The notes under the pieces are model-generated. The model saw only the letters and a program-made list of their open reading frames with translations. It searched no databases and was not told where the DNA came from. Shown piece after piece: positions 50,522-58,519 of a stretch of 64,000 bases of DNA (positions are counted from its first letter, which is position 1; each line of letters opens with the position of its first letter). The stretch is from positions 248,001-312,000 of the forward strand of contig NZ_JAMYJR010000002.1 in NCBI RefSeq assembly GCF_024137025.1, written 5' to 3'. A program made the translations under genes and the position numbers. Origin of the DNA: Paractinoplanes aksuensis. Its GTDB lineage: Bacteria; Actinomycetota; Actinomycetes; Mycobacteriales; Micromonosporaceae.

Positions 50522-50983
50522 ATGACTGATGATCTGATCGCCGAGCTGGAGTCGCAGGAGCGCGAGCTCGAGCTGGGCCGTTTCGACAACGCCGACGCGT
50601 GGCGGCTGGGCAGCCTGCTGGTGGAGTTGGCGACCGAGCGGGGGCTGCCGGTGGCGATCGACATCCGGCGGGGCGCGCAGCAGCTGTTCCATGCGGGGCT
50701 GGCCGGCAGTGTGGCCGACAACGACCGGTGGATCGAGCGCAAGGTGCGGGTGGTGGAGCGCTACGGGGCGTCGTCGTTCCTGGTCGGGCGGCGGCTCGCG
50801 GCCAAGGGGCAGGAGCTGGACGCGGGTATGGGCGTGAACCCGGCCGACTATGCCGCGCACGGCGGGGCGTTCCCGATCCGGATCCGGGACGTGGGCGTGG
50901 TCGCGGTGGTGACCGTGTCGGGGTTGCCGCAGGCCGAGGATCACGCGCTGGTGGTGGAGGCGTTGCGGGCGTTTCGCTCGTAG
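50522..50983 (+). CDS. UPF0303/haem-degrading domain (HbpS/GlcG-like) protein
   Basis: A 153-residue cytosolic protein of the HbpS-like fold. The blocks ELESQERELELGRFDNADAW, PVAIDIRRGAQQLFHAGLAG, GVNPADYAAHGGAFPI and VGVVAVVTVSGLPQAEDHAL are typical of UPF0303 proteins. Relatives bind haem or act in redox sensing; no direct evidence here. ATG 50513, overlapping the TAA of the small peptide, adds three residues. Confidence 0.85.
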   Translation: MTDDLIAELESQERELELGRFDNADAWRLGSLLVELATERGLPVAIDIRRGAQQLFHAGLAGSVADNDRWIERKVRVVERYGASSFLVGRRLAAKGQELDAGMGVNPADYAAHGGAFPIRIRDVGVVAVVTVSGLPQAEDHALVVEALRAFRS

Positions 50984-51030
50984 CAATAAAAGCTTCTGGT
51001 CGTGGCCGGGCAGCGGGCAGGGTCGGGGGC

Positions 51031-51990
51031 ATGAGACTGCTGATCCTGGGCGGGTCCGGCTTCGTGGGCCGGGCTGTCGCCGACGAGGCTGTGGGCCGCG
51101 GCTACGACGTGACCGTGTTCAACCGGGGGCTGCGGGCCGCCCCGGCCGGGGTGACCGTGCTGACCGGGGACCGGCTCGGTGATCTGAGCGCGCTGGAGCG
51201 CGGCACGTGGGACGCGGTGGTGGACACGTGGTCGGCGCAGGGTGAGGCGGTGCGGCGGACGGCGGAGCTGCTGCGGGGAAGAGCAGCCCATTACGCGTAC
51301 GTGTCGAGCCGGTCGGTCTATTCGGGCCAGGAGAACGAGAAGGCGGAGGCGGCGCCCCTGGTCGACGACGGTGACGAGGGGTACGCCGGGGACAAGCTGC
51401 GCGGTGAGCGGGGCGCGGCCGCTTTCGACGGGTCGGTGCTGCTGGCGCGGGCCGGGCTGATCCTGGGCCCGCACGAGGACATCGGCCGGTTGCCGTGGTG
51501 GCTGAACCGGCTCGCCCGGGGCGGCCCGACCCTGGCCCCGGGCCCGCGCGACAACCCGTTGCAGTACATCGACGCTCGGGACCTGGCCGTTTTCCTGCTC
51601 GACACGGCCGCCCGCGGCGTGGGCGGCCCGTTCGACCTGGTCAGCCGGGCCGGCCACACCACGATGGGTGAGCTGCTGGAGATCGCGAACGAGGTGACCG
51701 GTGGGCGGGCCGAGCTGCGCTGGACGGATCCGGCGGTGATCGAGACGGCCGGGATCGAGCCGTGGACGCAGCTGCCGATCTGGCTGCCGCCCGGCGAGCT
51801 GCACGTCTTCCTGCACGGCGGGGACGTCAGCAAGGCGTACGGGGAGGGTCTTCTCTGCCGTCCCGTGCGCGCGACGATCGAGGACACGTGGGCGTGGCTG
51901 ACCAGCCTGCCCGGCGACGTGCCGCAGCGGGCCGACCGCCCGGCCGTGGGCGTGGACCCGGCGGTGGAGGCGAAGGTGTTAGGCGAGTAG
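51031..51990 (+). CDS. NAD-dependent epimerase/dehydratase family reductase
   Basis: A 319-residue extended-SDR protein. MRLLILGGSGFVGRAVADEA supplies the GGxGFxG cofactor loop; AYVSSRSVYSG contains the catalytic Ser/Tyr area; and LQYIDARDLAVFLLD is the usual conserved block. The classical YxxxK is not obvious (YAGDK in EGYAGDKLRGE may serve), so activity on a sugar or isoflavone-like substrate is open. Its last 12 bases overlap the convergent dehydratase. Confidence 0.85.
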   Translation: MRLLILGGSGFVGRAVADEAVGRGYDVTVFNRGLRAAPAGVTVLTGDRLGDLSALERGTWDAVVDTWSAQGEAVRRTAELLRGRAAHYAYVSSRSVYSGQENEKAEAAPLVDDGDEGYAGDKLRGERGAAAFDGSVLLARAGLILGPHEDIGRLPWWLNRLARGGPTLAPGPRDNPLQYIDARDLAVFLLDTAARGVGGPFDLVSRAGHTTMGELLEIANEVTGGRAELRWTDPAVIETAGIEPWTQLPIWLPPGELHVFLHGGDVSKAYGEGLLCRPVRATIEDTWAWLTSLPGDVPQRADRPAVGVDPAVEAKVLGE

Positions 51991-52929
51991 CTCGGCCAGG
52001 CGGGCCGCGCCGACGTTGCCCCCGGAAATGATCACACCGATCCGGGCCGGGGCCGGGTCGAGCCGGCCCGCCAGCAGCGCGGCCACCCCGGTGGCGCCGC
52101 TGGGCTCCGTCACGAGCTTGAGCCGGTCGACCGCGAAGCGCAGGGCGTCGCGGATCTCGTCCTCGCTGACCAGCACGATCCGGTCGACGAGCTCCTTGTT
52201 GATCGAGAAGGTGAGCTCGCCCGGGATCGGCGCGGCCTGCCCGTCGGCAATCGTGCGGGGCACCGGGATGCGCACGCGCTCACCCGCGGCCAGCGACAGC
52301 TGCGTGTCGTTGCCGGCCTCGGGCTCGACCCCGACGACCTGGATGCCGGGCTGCACGCCCTTGGCCGCGATCGAACTGCCGGCGATCAGGCCGCCGCCAC
52401 CCACCGGCACGACGATCGCGTCGAGGTGACCGACTTCTTCGAGCAGCTCGAGGGCGGCGGTACCTTGCCCGGCGATCACGTCGGGGTGGTCGTAGGGCGG
52501 GATGAGCGCCACGCCGCGGTCGGCGGCCAGCTGCGCGCCGATGGCCTCACGGTCGCCGGTGTACCGGTCGTACGTGATGATCTCGGCCCCGTAACCGGCG
52601 ACCGCGTCGAGCTTCGAACGCGGCGTGTCCTCGGGCATCACGATGACGGCGCTCGTGCCGAGCTCTTTCGCCGAGAGCGCGACGGCCTGGGCGTGATTGC
52701 CCGACGAGTACGCGGCGATGCCCCGGGCCAGCTGCTCGGGGCTCAGCCGGCGGATCGCGTTGTAGGCGCCGCGGAACTTGAACGCGCCGATGCGCTGCAG
52801 ATTCTCGCATTTCAGGTACACCTGCGCCCCGACCCGCTCGTCGAGCGTGCGCGAGTGCAGGACCGGAGTGTGGTGGGCGACGCCCTCGATCCGCTTGGCC
52901 GCCTCGCGGACGTCCTGCAAGGTGACCAT
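51979..52929 (-). CDS. Threonine/serine dehydratase (PLP-dependent, fold II)
   Basis: A 316-residue catabolic-type enzyme turning threonine or serine into a keto acid and ammonia, or acting as a serine racemase. PLP Lys in GAFKFRGAYNA (about residue 52), SSGNHAQAVA (residues 75-84), Gly-rich phosphate loop VPVGGGGLIAG and the closing SGGNVG are all present. No C-terminal ACT regulatory domain, which fits the short biodegradative/racemase class. Divergent from the hydrolase. Confidence 0.93.
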   Translation of the reverse strand: MVTLQDVREAAKRIEGVAHHTPVLHSRTLDERVGAQVYLKCENLQRIGAFKFRGAYNAIRRLSPEQLARGIAAYSSGNHAQAVALSAKELGTSAVIVMPEDTPRSKLDAVAGYGAEIITYDRYTGDREAIGAQLAADRGVALIPPYDHPDVIAGQGTAALELLEEVGHLDAIVVPVGGGGLIAGSSIAAKGVQPGIQVVGVEPEAGNDTQLSLAAGERVRIPVPRTIADGQAAPIPGELTFSINKELVDRIVLVSEDEIRDALRFAVDRLKLVTEPSGATGVAALLAGRLDPAPARIGVIISGGNVGAARLAELLA

Positions 52930-52974
52930 AAGTCGTTTCCCTCCGCTGCCGTGGTGGCGATAACCTGCGCTGCG

Positions 52975-53718
52975 ATGACGCTATCCCATGACTCCGGCGG
53001 AACCGGGCGGCCGGTGCTGCTGCTGCATTCGACGGTCTGCGACCGCCGCATGTGGGATCCGCAGATGGTCGCCCTGGCCTCGGCCGGTCTGCGCGCGCTG
53101 CGGGTCGACCTTCCCGGGTACGGTGACTCCCCCGTGCCGGCCCAGCCGTACAACCCGGCCGAGATGGTCATCGAGGTGCTCGACGGCGTCGACGAGTTCG
53201 CGGTCGTCGGCTCCTCCGGTGGCGGCGCGGTCGCGCTCGAGATCGCCGCCCGCTGGCCGCGGCGGGTGAGCGCGCTGGCCCTGCTGTGCTCCGCCGGGCC
53301 CGACCTCGACCCGTCGCCGCAGCTGCGCGAGGTCTGGGCGCAGGAGAACGCGCTGCTCGAAGCCGGTGACGTGGCCGGCGCCACCGAGCTCATGGTGACG
53401 ACGTGGCTGGGCCCGCTCGCCGACGACGCGACCCGCGCGCACGTCCGCACGATGCAGCGCCACGCCTTCGAGGTGCAGCTGGCCGCGGCCGAGGTCGAAG
53501 AGCTCGAGGTCCCGTACGAGGTGGAAGCCGTCACCGCCCCGGCGCTGCTCGTCTCCGGCGCCCACGACCTGCCCGACTTTCGCACCGTCGCCGCCGACCT
53601 GGCCGCCCGCCTGCCGGACGCGACCCACGTGCCGCTCGACTGGGCCGGCCACCTGCCCAGCCTGGAGGACCCGGCCGCCCTCAACGACCTGTTGCTGCCG
53701 TTCCTGACCGGCCGGTGA
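52975..53718 (+). CDS. Alpha/beta hydrolase
   Basis: A 247-residue hydrolase with LLLHSTVCDRRMWDPQM (oxyanion region, HS in place of HG), VDLPGYGDSP, nucleophile elbow VVGSSGGGAVALE (Ser-Ser-Gly, an unusual GxSxG) and late HDLPDF and WAGHLPSLEDP blocks carrying the Asp and His. Substrate unknown. First gene of a three-gene chain with overlapping stops and starts. Confidence 0.87.
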   Translation: MTLSHDSGGTGRPVLLLHSTVCDRRMWDPQMVALASAGLRALRVDLPGYGDSPVPAQPYNPAEMVIEVLDGVDEFAVVGSSGGGAVALEIAARWPRRVSALALLCSAGPDLDPSPQLREVWAQENALLEAGDVAGATELMVTTWLGPLADDATRAHVRTMQRHAFEVQLAAAEVEELEVPYEVEAVTAPALLVSGAHDLPDFRTVAADLAARLPDATHVPLDWAGHLPSLEDPAALNDLLLPFLTGR

Positions 53719-53972
53719 CCGTTTCCGATCGGGTGGCGCTCTCGCTGCGCGCGCTGGGTCCGGCCGGTGAGACCTCGCTGCCCGAGCTGGTGGCCGGCCT
53801 GGCCGCGGAGACCGCGGCCTGTCACGACGCGGGCCGGATCACCGGGGTCGACCCGGAAGCCATCCGGCAGTGGGCCCACATCGAGCTGGTCTCGACCGGG
53901 CTGCACGTGCTGCGGCTCGGCGACCACGAGGAAGCCCGCCTGTTCCTCACCGTGGCCGACCTGTCGTGCTGA
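53715..53972 (+). CDS. Small hypothetical protein between hydrolase and kinase
   Basis: An 85-residue helical protein starting at GTG 53715 (GTGA overlap with the hydrolase) and ending inside the next gene. Visible helices: SLPELVAGLAAETAACHDAG and DPEAIRQWAHIELVSTGLHV. No family recognised; probably a partner of the kinase-like protein with which it is co-translated. Confidence 0.7.
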   Translation: MTVSDRVALSLRALGPAGETSLPELVAGLAAETAACHDAGRITGVDPEAIRQWAHIELVSTGLHVLRLGDHEEARLFLTVADLSC

Positions 53973-54502
53973 TCCTGATGGTCGGGCTGCCCGGCTCGGG
54001 CAAGACCGTGCGGGCCCAGGAACTGGCCGAGGAACACCGGGCGCTGCGCTTCACGCCGGACGAGTGGATGATCGCCCTGTACGACGGGGTGCAGCCCGAC
54101 GGCAAGCGTGACCTCGTGGAGGGGCGGCTCATCACCGTTGCCCTGCGGGCGCTGCAGCTGAACACCAACGTGGTGCTCGACTTCGGGTTGTGGAGCCGCG
54201 ACGAACGCTCCGCGCTGCGCTGGCTCGCCGAAGCGGCCGGATCACCGTGCCACGTGGTCTACCTGCCTGTCACTGCGGACGTCCAGCAGGCTCGGGTCGC
54301 GCTCCGCCAGGCCACCGCGCCCCACACGACGTTCCCGATGACCGCCGCCGACCTCGTGGCCTGGCGAGACCTGTTCGAGGCCCCCGACCGCGAGGAACTG
54401 AGCGGCGCCGCCATTCCGGACCCACCACCGGGCTGGCCGGGCTGGCGGGAATGGGCCGTCGACCGCTGGCCCACACTCGAGCCGCCTCAGCCCGGCGAAT
54501 AG
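53966..54502 (+). CDS. P-loop AAA-type kinase
   Basis: A 178-residue ATP-binding protein. Walker A VGLPGSGKTVRAQ begins at residue 6; FTPDEWMIALYDG resembles the substrate Asp loop of zeta-toxin/Pnk-like kinases; VVLDFGLWSRDER is the Walker B-like strand. The C-terminal PPGWPGWREWAVDRWPTLEP is Trp-rich. GTG 53966 overlaps the previous stop; ATG 53978 is an alternative. Known relatives phosphorylate small molecules or antibiotics; substrate unknown. Confidence 0.85.
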   Translation: MLILMVGLPGSGKTVRAQELAEEHRALRFTPDEWMIALYDGVQPDGKRDLVEGRLITVALRALQLNTNVVLDFGLWSRDERSALRWLAEAAGSPCHVVYLPVTADVQQARVALRQATAPHTTFPMTAADLVAWRDLFEAPDREELSGAAIPDPPPGWPGWREWAVDRWPTLEPPQPGE

Positions 54503-54622
54503 GTGAGCAGTGCCGAGAATTTGGGCGCCCACCTCTTCGACAGACTGGATGCGCCGCCCTCGGAGGCCGAACCGCAGCGGCGGCGACCACGATTTCGGGC
54601 CCGAAGTAACGGCCCGGGGGCG

Positions 54623-56050
54623 TCAGCCGACAGCGGCCGGCACGTCAGCCGCGGCTGTAGTGGCGCGGCGGGTGCGCAGCATCGCCCAGCCGACCAGGGT
54701 GGCGGCCAGCAGGGTGAGCAGGATGCCGGCGAGGGTGACGGCCTGGTGGAACTCGGTGTGCTGGTGGGCCGACCAGGTCGAGACGGCGATCGAGCCGGTG
54801 AACAGGGCGGCCACCACAGTGCCGCTCAGCGCGATACCCGCCCCGGAGGTGACCTCGCTGGCCGTGTCGACCAGGGCGGCGCCGATCGAGGTGCGGTTCT
54901 CGGGCAGGCCGCGCAGGACGTTGACGCCGGCCACGGCGCCGACCACGCGGATCGCGGCCGCCACCAGGGCGAGCGATAGGGCTACCCACACGTAGCCGAA
55001 GCGGCCCAGCAGCGCGTACACCGCCAGCCCGCCGACCACGGCTGCGGAGCTGAGAGCGGCCGCGCGTTCCAGGCCGACCCGCTCGACGAAGCGGTTGACG
55101 AACGGGCCGGCGCAGACCAGCACGATGACCTGGGGCAGCATCCCGGCTGCGGCCAGCGCGGGTGGCCAGCCCCAGTCGAGCTGGAACTGCAACGTCACCA
55201 GGTAGCCCATCCCGGCCACGGCCAGCCCGGTGGCGGCCTTGTAGGCCAGCCCGGCTGACACCAGCGGGCGCGCGACGAGCGAGAGGTCCAGCAGCGGATG
55301 CCGGGCCGTACGTTCGCGCACCACGAACAGCACCCCGGCGGCGACAGCGCCCGCGACGGCGAACCACGAGCCGGTGCTGCCGGCGACGAACAGGGTCGGG
55401 GCGATCAGGGCGAGCACGATCGTGGCCGTGCCGAGCAGCGCGCCCGGCACGTCGATCGGGTCGCGGTGCAGCCCGGCCGGGTCGTCGGGCTCGATGCCGG
55501 CCCGGATGCCCACGAGGGCCAGGGCCGCGATCGGCACGTTGACGAGCAGCAGCACCTGCCACGGGGCGACCGCCAGGACGAACCCGCCGGCCGTCGGGCC
55601 CACGGCCAGACCGACCAGACCGACGGTGGAAATGAGCGTCATTGCGCGAACGCGCAAGTTGTCGTCATCGAACAGCCGAAAAGCGAGCGCAATCGAACCG
55701 GGAGTGGTCATCGCGGCGGCAACTCCCATCACCGCGCGCACGGCGATCAGCTGCTCGGCCGTCGAGACCAGAACGGTGGCGAGCGAGGCGGCGCCGAGCA
55801 GCACCAGGCCGATCAGCATCATGCGGCGGCGCCCGGCCCGGTCGGCGAGCGCGCCGAACACCAGCATCAGACCGCCGAACACGACCGAGTAGGCGCCGGT
55901 CACCCATTGCAGGGCGACGGTGGACGCGTGCAGTTCGCGGCCGATGGTGGGCAGCGCGACGTTGAGGATCGAGTTGTCGAGCATCTCGAACAGGAACACC
56001 GCCGACAGGCCGGCCAGGGCCACCCAGGCCGAACGCAGGGACGTCTTCAT
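54623..56050 (-). CDS. MFS drug efflux transporter (DHA2, 14-helix type)
   Basis: A 475-residue membrane protein. It starts WVALAGLSAVFLFEMLDNSI LNVALPTIG-style, then has ALQWVTGAYSVVFGGLMLVF, the loop motif GALADRAGRRRMM, and AAAMTTPGSIALAFRLFDDD (motif C area). About 14 hydrophobic helices fit the EmrB/QacA group, which uses proton exchange to export drugs. Divergent from a TetR gene with palindromic sites between them. Confidence 0.92.
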   Translation of the reverse strand: MKTSLRSAWVALAGLSAVFLFEMLDNSILNVALPTIGRELHASTVALQWVTGAYSVVFGGLMLVFGALADRAGRRRMMLIGLVLLGAASLATVLVSTAEQLIAVRAVMGVAAAMTTPGSIALAFRLFDDDNLRVRAMTLISTVGLVGLAVGPTAGGFVLAVAPWQVLLLVNVPIAALALVGIRAGIEPDDPAGLHRDPIDVPGALLGTATIVLALIAPTLFVAGSTGSWFAVAGAVAAGVLFVVRERTARHPLLDLSLVARPLVSAGLAYKAATGLAVAGMGYLVTLQFQLDWGWPPALAAAGMLPQVIVLVCAGPFVNRFVERVGLERAAALSSAAVVGGLAVYALLGRFGYVWVALSLALVAAAIRVVGAVAGVNVLRGLPENRTSIGAALVDTASEVTSGAGIALSGTVVAALFTGSIAVSTWSAHQHTEFHQAVTLAGILLTLLAATLVGWAMLRTRRATTAAADVPAAVG

Positions 56051-56066
56051 GCGCTGAACAGTAACG

Positions 56067-56115
56067 CTAACCGTTAGGATTTCACAACGGATATGAGTTC
56101 GACACTGGTAGTGTC
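56067..56115. promoter_or_regulatory. Two palindromic operator candidates between MFS and TetR
   Basis: CTAACCGTTAG (56067-56077) is an 11-bp palindrome 17 bases upstream of the MFS start. GACACTGGTAGTGTC (56101-56115) is a 15-bp perfect inverted repeat with a three-base centre, seven bases upstream of the TetR start. Both fit TetR dimer sites; the second would block the tetR promoter and the first the efflux promoter. Confidence 0.7.
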
Positions 56116-56121
56116 ACGGGC

Positions 56122-56730
56122 GTGAGCGAGCAGACGAGCCGCCGGGAACGCAAGAAGGCGGCCACCCGCCAGGCCATCGCCAACACGGCGCTGACCATGT
56201 TTCTCGAGCGCGGCTACGACGCCGTCGGCATCCGCGAGGTGGCGCAGGCGGCCGATGTCGCCGTCACCACCGTGTTCGCGCACTTCCCGTCGAAAGAAGC
56301 GCTCGTCTTCGACCGTGACCAGGGCCTGCAGGACAGGCTGGTCGACGCCGTCACCGGCCGCGGCCGGCGGTGGAGCGCGGCCCAGGCCCTGCGCGACGAA
56401 CTGCACGTGATGGTCCACGAGTTCACCGGCGAGCAGTCCGCCGTCTTCTGGCGCCTGGTCGACGGCTCGCCCGAACTGCGCGAGTACGAGTCCCGCATGT
56501 GGCAGCGCCACGCCGACGCCCTGGCCCTGGCCATCGCCGCCGACCGCGGCCGGGCCGAGCCCGCCACCACCGACAAGGCCCTGGCCCGCTACGTGCTCGG
56601 CGTCTTCCCCCTGGCCCGCGAGGCCCCCGACCCGGCCACCGCCGTCGACGAGATCATGGACCTGGTCGACGCCGCCTGGGCCGCCGCCCGACAGAACCGG
56701 GCAGCGGAGGTTCCCAAGCCGGCGCCATGA
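56122..56730 (+). CDS. TetR/AcrR family repressor of the MFS transporter
   Basis: A 202-residue regulator with HTH on residues 10-55: REVAQAADVAVTTVFAHFPS followed by KEALVFDRD is a textbook TetR recognition helix. The C-terminal ligand domain is helical and has PEL REYESRMW-like and ALARYVLGVFPLAREAPDPA segments. GTG 56122. Divergent arrangement implies it represses the MFS gene and itself. A terminator follows at 56793. Confidence 0.92.
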   Translation: MSEQTSRRERKKAATRQAIANTALTMFLERGYDAVGIREVAQAADVAVTTVFAHFPSKEALVFDRDQGLQDRLVDAVTGRGRRWSAAQALRDELHVMVHEFTGEQSAVFWRLVDGSPELREYESRMWQRHADALALAIAADRGRAEPATTDKALARYVLGVFPLAREAPDPATAVDEIMDLVDAAWAAARQNRAAEVPKPAP

Positions 56731-56792
56731 CGTGAAACCTGCAGCGTCCGGCCCCGCGCGCACCGGAGTTTCCAAGGTCGTACCGCGAGATG

Positions 56793-56830
56793 AAAGCCCC
56801 GGAGCGGCCAGCACTGCAGCGGGGCTTTTA
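56793..56830 (+). terminator. Rho-independent terminator after TetR gene
   Basis: AAAGCCCC (56793-56800) pairs with GGGGCTTT (56821-56828) and TTA follows, giving an 8-bp GC-rich stem and T run. It lies 60 bases after the TetR stop. The reverse strand also has an A/T run, so it may serve both directions, including the sigma factor gene ending at 56975. Confidence 0.6.
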
Positions 56831-56974
56831 TCCGGCACCCCGAGGCGAAAGGCCGAAGCGACCGGCCCACACAGCGGAGTTTCCCAGCCCACGCCGCGAC
56901 GGAAAGGCCGAACGCATCCGGCTGTCGGCGGCCGCGGCGTATCCGACGCTGGTCGACCGCCCACCGGGAGTGCG

Positions 56975-57802
56975 TCAGGCCGCGGCGAGCAGGCCCTGGG
57001 TATCGGTCACGCCCAGGCGCGAGGCCATGGTCGTGCGGGCGGCGATCTTGGCGGTGTAGACGGCGCGGCGCCGGGCCACGCAACCGTCGGGCGCGCCGGC
57101 GGCCTTCTGCTGCTCCAGGTGGGTGCTCAGGCCGTCCTTGAGCAGCGCGAGGGCCTCGGTGCGCAGCTGCGACACCCGCGACTCGGTCACCTCGAGCTGG
57201 GCCGCGACCTCGGACAGGGGCCGCTCCCGCAGATATGACTCCTCGACCACGAACCGCAGCCGCTCGGGCAGCACGGCCACCGCGTCGTGCAGGTAGCCGA
57301 TGCGCTCGCGGTGCAGCAGCATCTCCTCCGGGTTGAGCGCGGTCTCGGCCACCATCTCCTCGGCCGTCCCGGCCGCGAACCCCTGCAGCGACAGCACCGC
57401 GGCCCGTTGCACGTCGTCCTGCACGGTCGACAGCTCGGACACGGCCACCCCCAGGAGCTCGGCCAGCTCGGTCTCGGTGGGCGTGCGGCCCAGCCGGGCG
57501 GTCAGCTCCTGGCGGGCCTGCTCGGCGCGGCGGGCCCGGGCCCGCACCGACCGGCTGGCCCAGTCGAGGCCGCGGAGCTCGTCGAGCAGGGCGCCGCGGA
57601 CGCGCATGGCCGCGAACTTGCCGAACGGGATGCCCCGCTGCGGGTCGAACGCGCGGGCGGCGGTGACCAGCGCCGCGTAGCCGGCCGAGGCCAGGTCGTC
57701 GCGGTGCACGTGCGGCGGAACCTTGAACAGCATCTCGCGCACCATGTGACCGACCAGCGCCATGTTGTCGCGGACGAGAGTCTCGATCGTGGTGGCGTTC
57801 AT
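56975..57802 (-). CDS. FliA/WhiG-type (sigma-28 group) RNA polymerase sigma factor
   Basis: A 275-residue group 3 sigma factor. Region 2: DLASAGYAALVTAARAFDPQ, GIPFGKFAAMRVRGALLDEL; region 3: GRTPTETELAELLGVAVSEL; region 4: RERPLSEVAAQLEVTESRVS. This layout, including RGALLDELRGLDWASRSVR, matches FliA/WhiG, which control flagellar or sporulation genes; zoospore-forming Micromonosporaceae use several. About 35 residues follow region 4, longer than usual. No flagellar gene is in the window. Confidence 0.87.
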   Translation of the reverse strand: MNATTIETLVRDNMALVGHMVREMLFKVPPHVHRDDLASAGYAALVTAARAFDPQRGIPFGKFAAMRVRGALLDELRGLDWASRSVRARARRAEQARQELTARLGRTPTETELAELLGVAVSELSTVQDDVQRAAVLSLQGFAAGTAEEMVAETALNPEEMLLHRERIGYLHDAVAVLPERLRFVVEESYLRERPLSEVAAQLEVTESRVSQLRTEALALLKDGLSTHLEQQKAAGAPDGCVARRRAVYTAKIAARTTMASRLGVTDTQGLLAAA

Positions 57803-57907
57803 GGTGGTTCCCCCTTTGTCGTTGCTGACAGGGAGGAACTTTTGTGGTCGCCGGGTGCAGCCGGCGGTGACGAACGGTTGCCGCTCAGTTGCTCCGCGAA
57901 AAAGTTC

Positions 57908-58519
57908 TCAAGTGAGCAGCCAGCCGTTCTCCACGGCCAGGCGTACGGCCTCGGCGCGGGTGCGGGCACCGGTCTTCCCGATGGCCGCCGACAGGTGGTT
58001 GCGCACGGTTCCCTCGGACAGGTGCAGCTCGCGGGCGATGTCGGCCACCGTCCCGCCGTCGCGGGCCGCCCGCAGCACCCCGGTCTCGCGTTCGGTCAAC
58101 GGCGAGTCGCCCTGCGCGAGGGACTGCGCGGCCAGGCCGGGGTCGACCACCCGCAGCCCCTCGTGGACGCGGCGCACCGCGTCGGCCAGTTGCCGGGCCG
58201 GGGTGTCCTTGACGATGAACCCGCCGGCGCCGGCCGCCATGGCCTGCCGCAGGTAACCGGCCCGGCCGAACGTGGTCACCATCAGGACCCGTACGGAAGG
58301 CATTGCTCTGTGCAGGGCCCGGGCCGCCGCGACGCCGTCGAGGCCGGGCATCTCCACGTCGAGCAGCGCCACGTCCGGTTCGGTGGCCTGGGCGGCCGCC
58401 ACCACCTCGTCGCCGCGGCCCACCTCGGCCACGACCTTGAGGTCGGGTTCCATGTCGAGCAGCGCGGCCATCGCGCCGCGCACCAGGGCCTGGTCGTCGG
58501 CCAGCAGCAGCTTGATCAT
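57908..58519 (-). CDS. LuxR-family (NarL type) response regulator
   Basis: A 203-residue two-domain regulator. Receiver residues 1-120 include DD at 8-9, phosphoacceptor Asp in VALLDVEMPGLDG (about 53), Thr in MVTTFG and Lys in VKDTP. The C-terminal HTH is LTERETGVLRAARDGGTVAD and IARELHLSEGTVRNHLSAAI. It overlaps the histidine kinase stop by four bases, so it is the cognate partner, and ends the ABC transporter operon. Confidence 0.95.
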   Translation of the reverse strand: MIKLLLADDQALVRGAMAALLDMEPDLKVVAEVGRGDEVVAAAQATEPDVALLDVEMPGLDGVAAARALHRAMPSVRVLMVTTFGRAGYLRQAMAAGAGGFIVKDTPARQLADAVRRVHEGLRVVDPGLAAQSLAQGDSPLTERETGVLRAARDGGTVADIARELHLSEGTVRNHLSAAIGKTGARTRAEAVRLAVENGWLLT

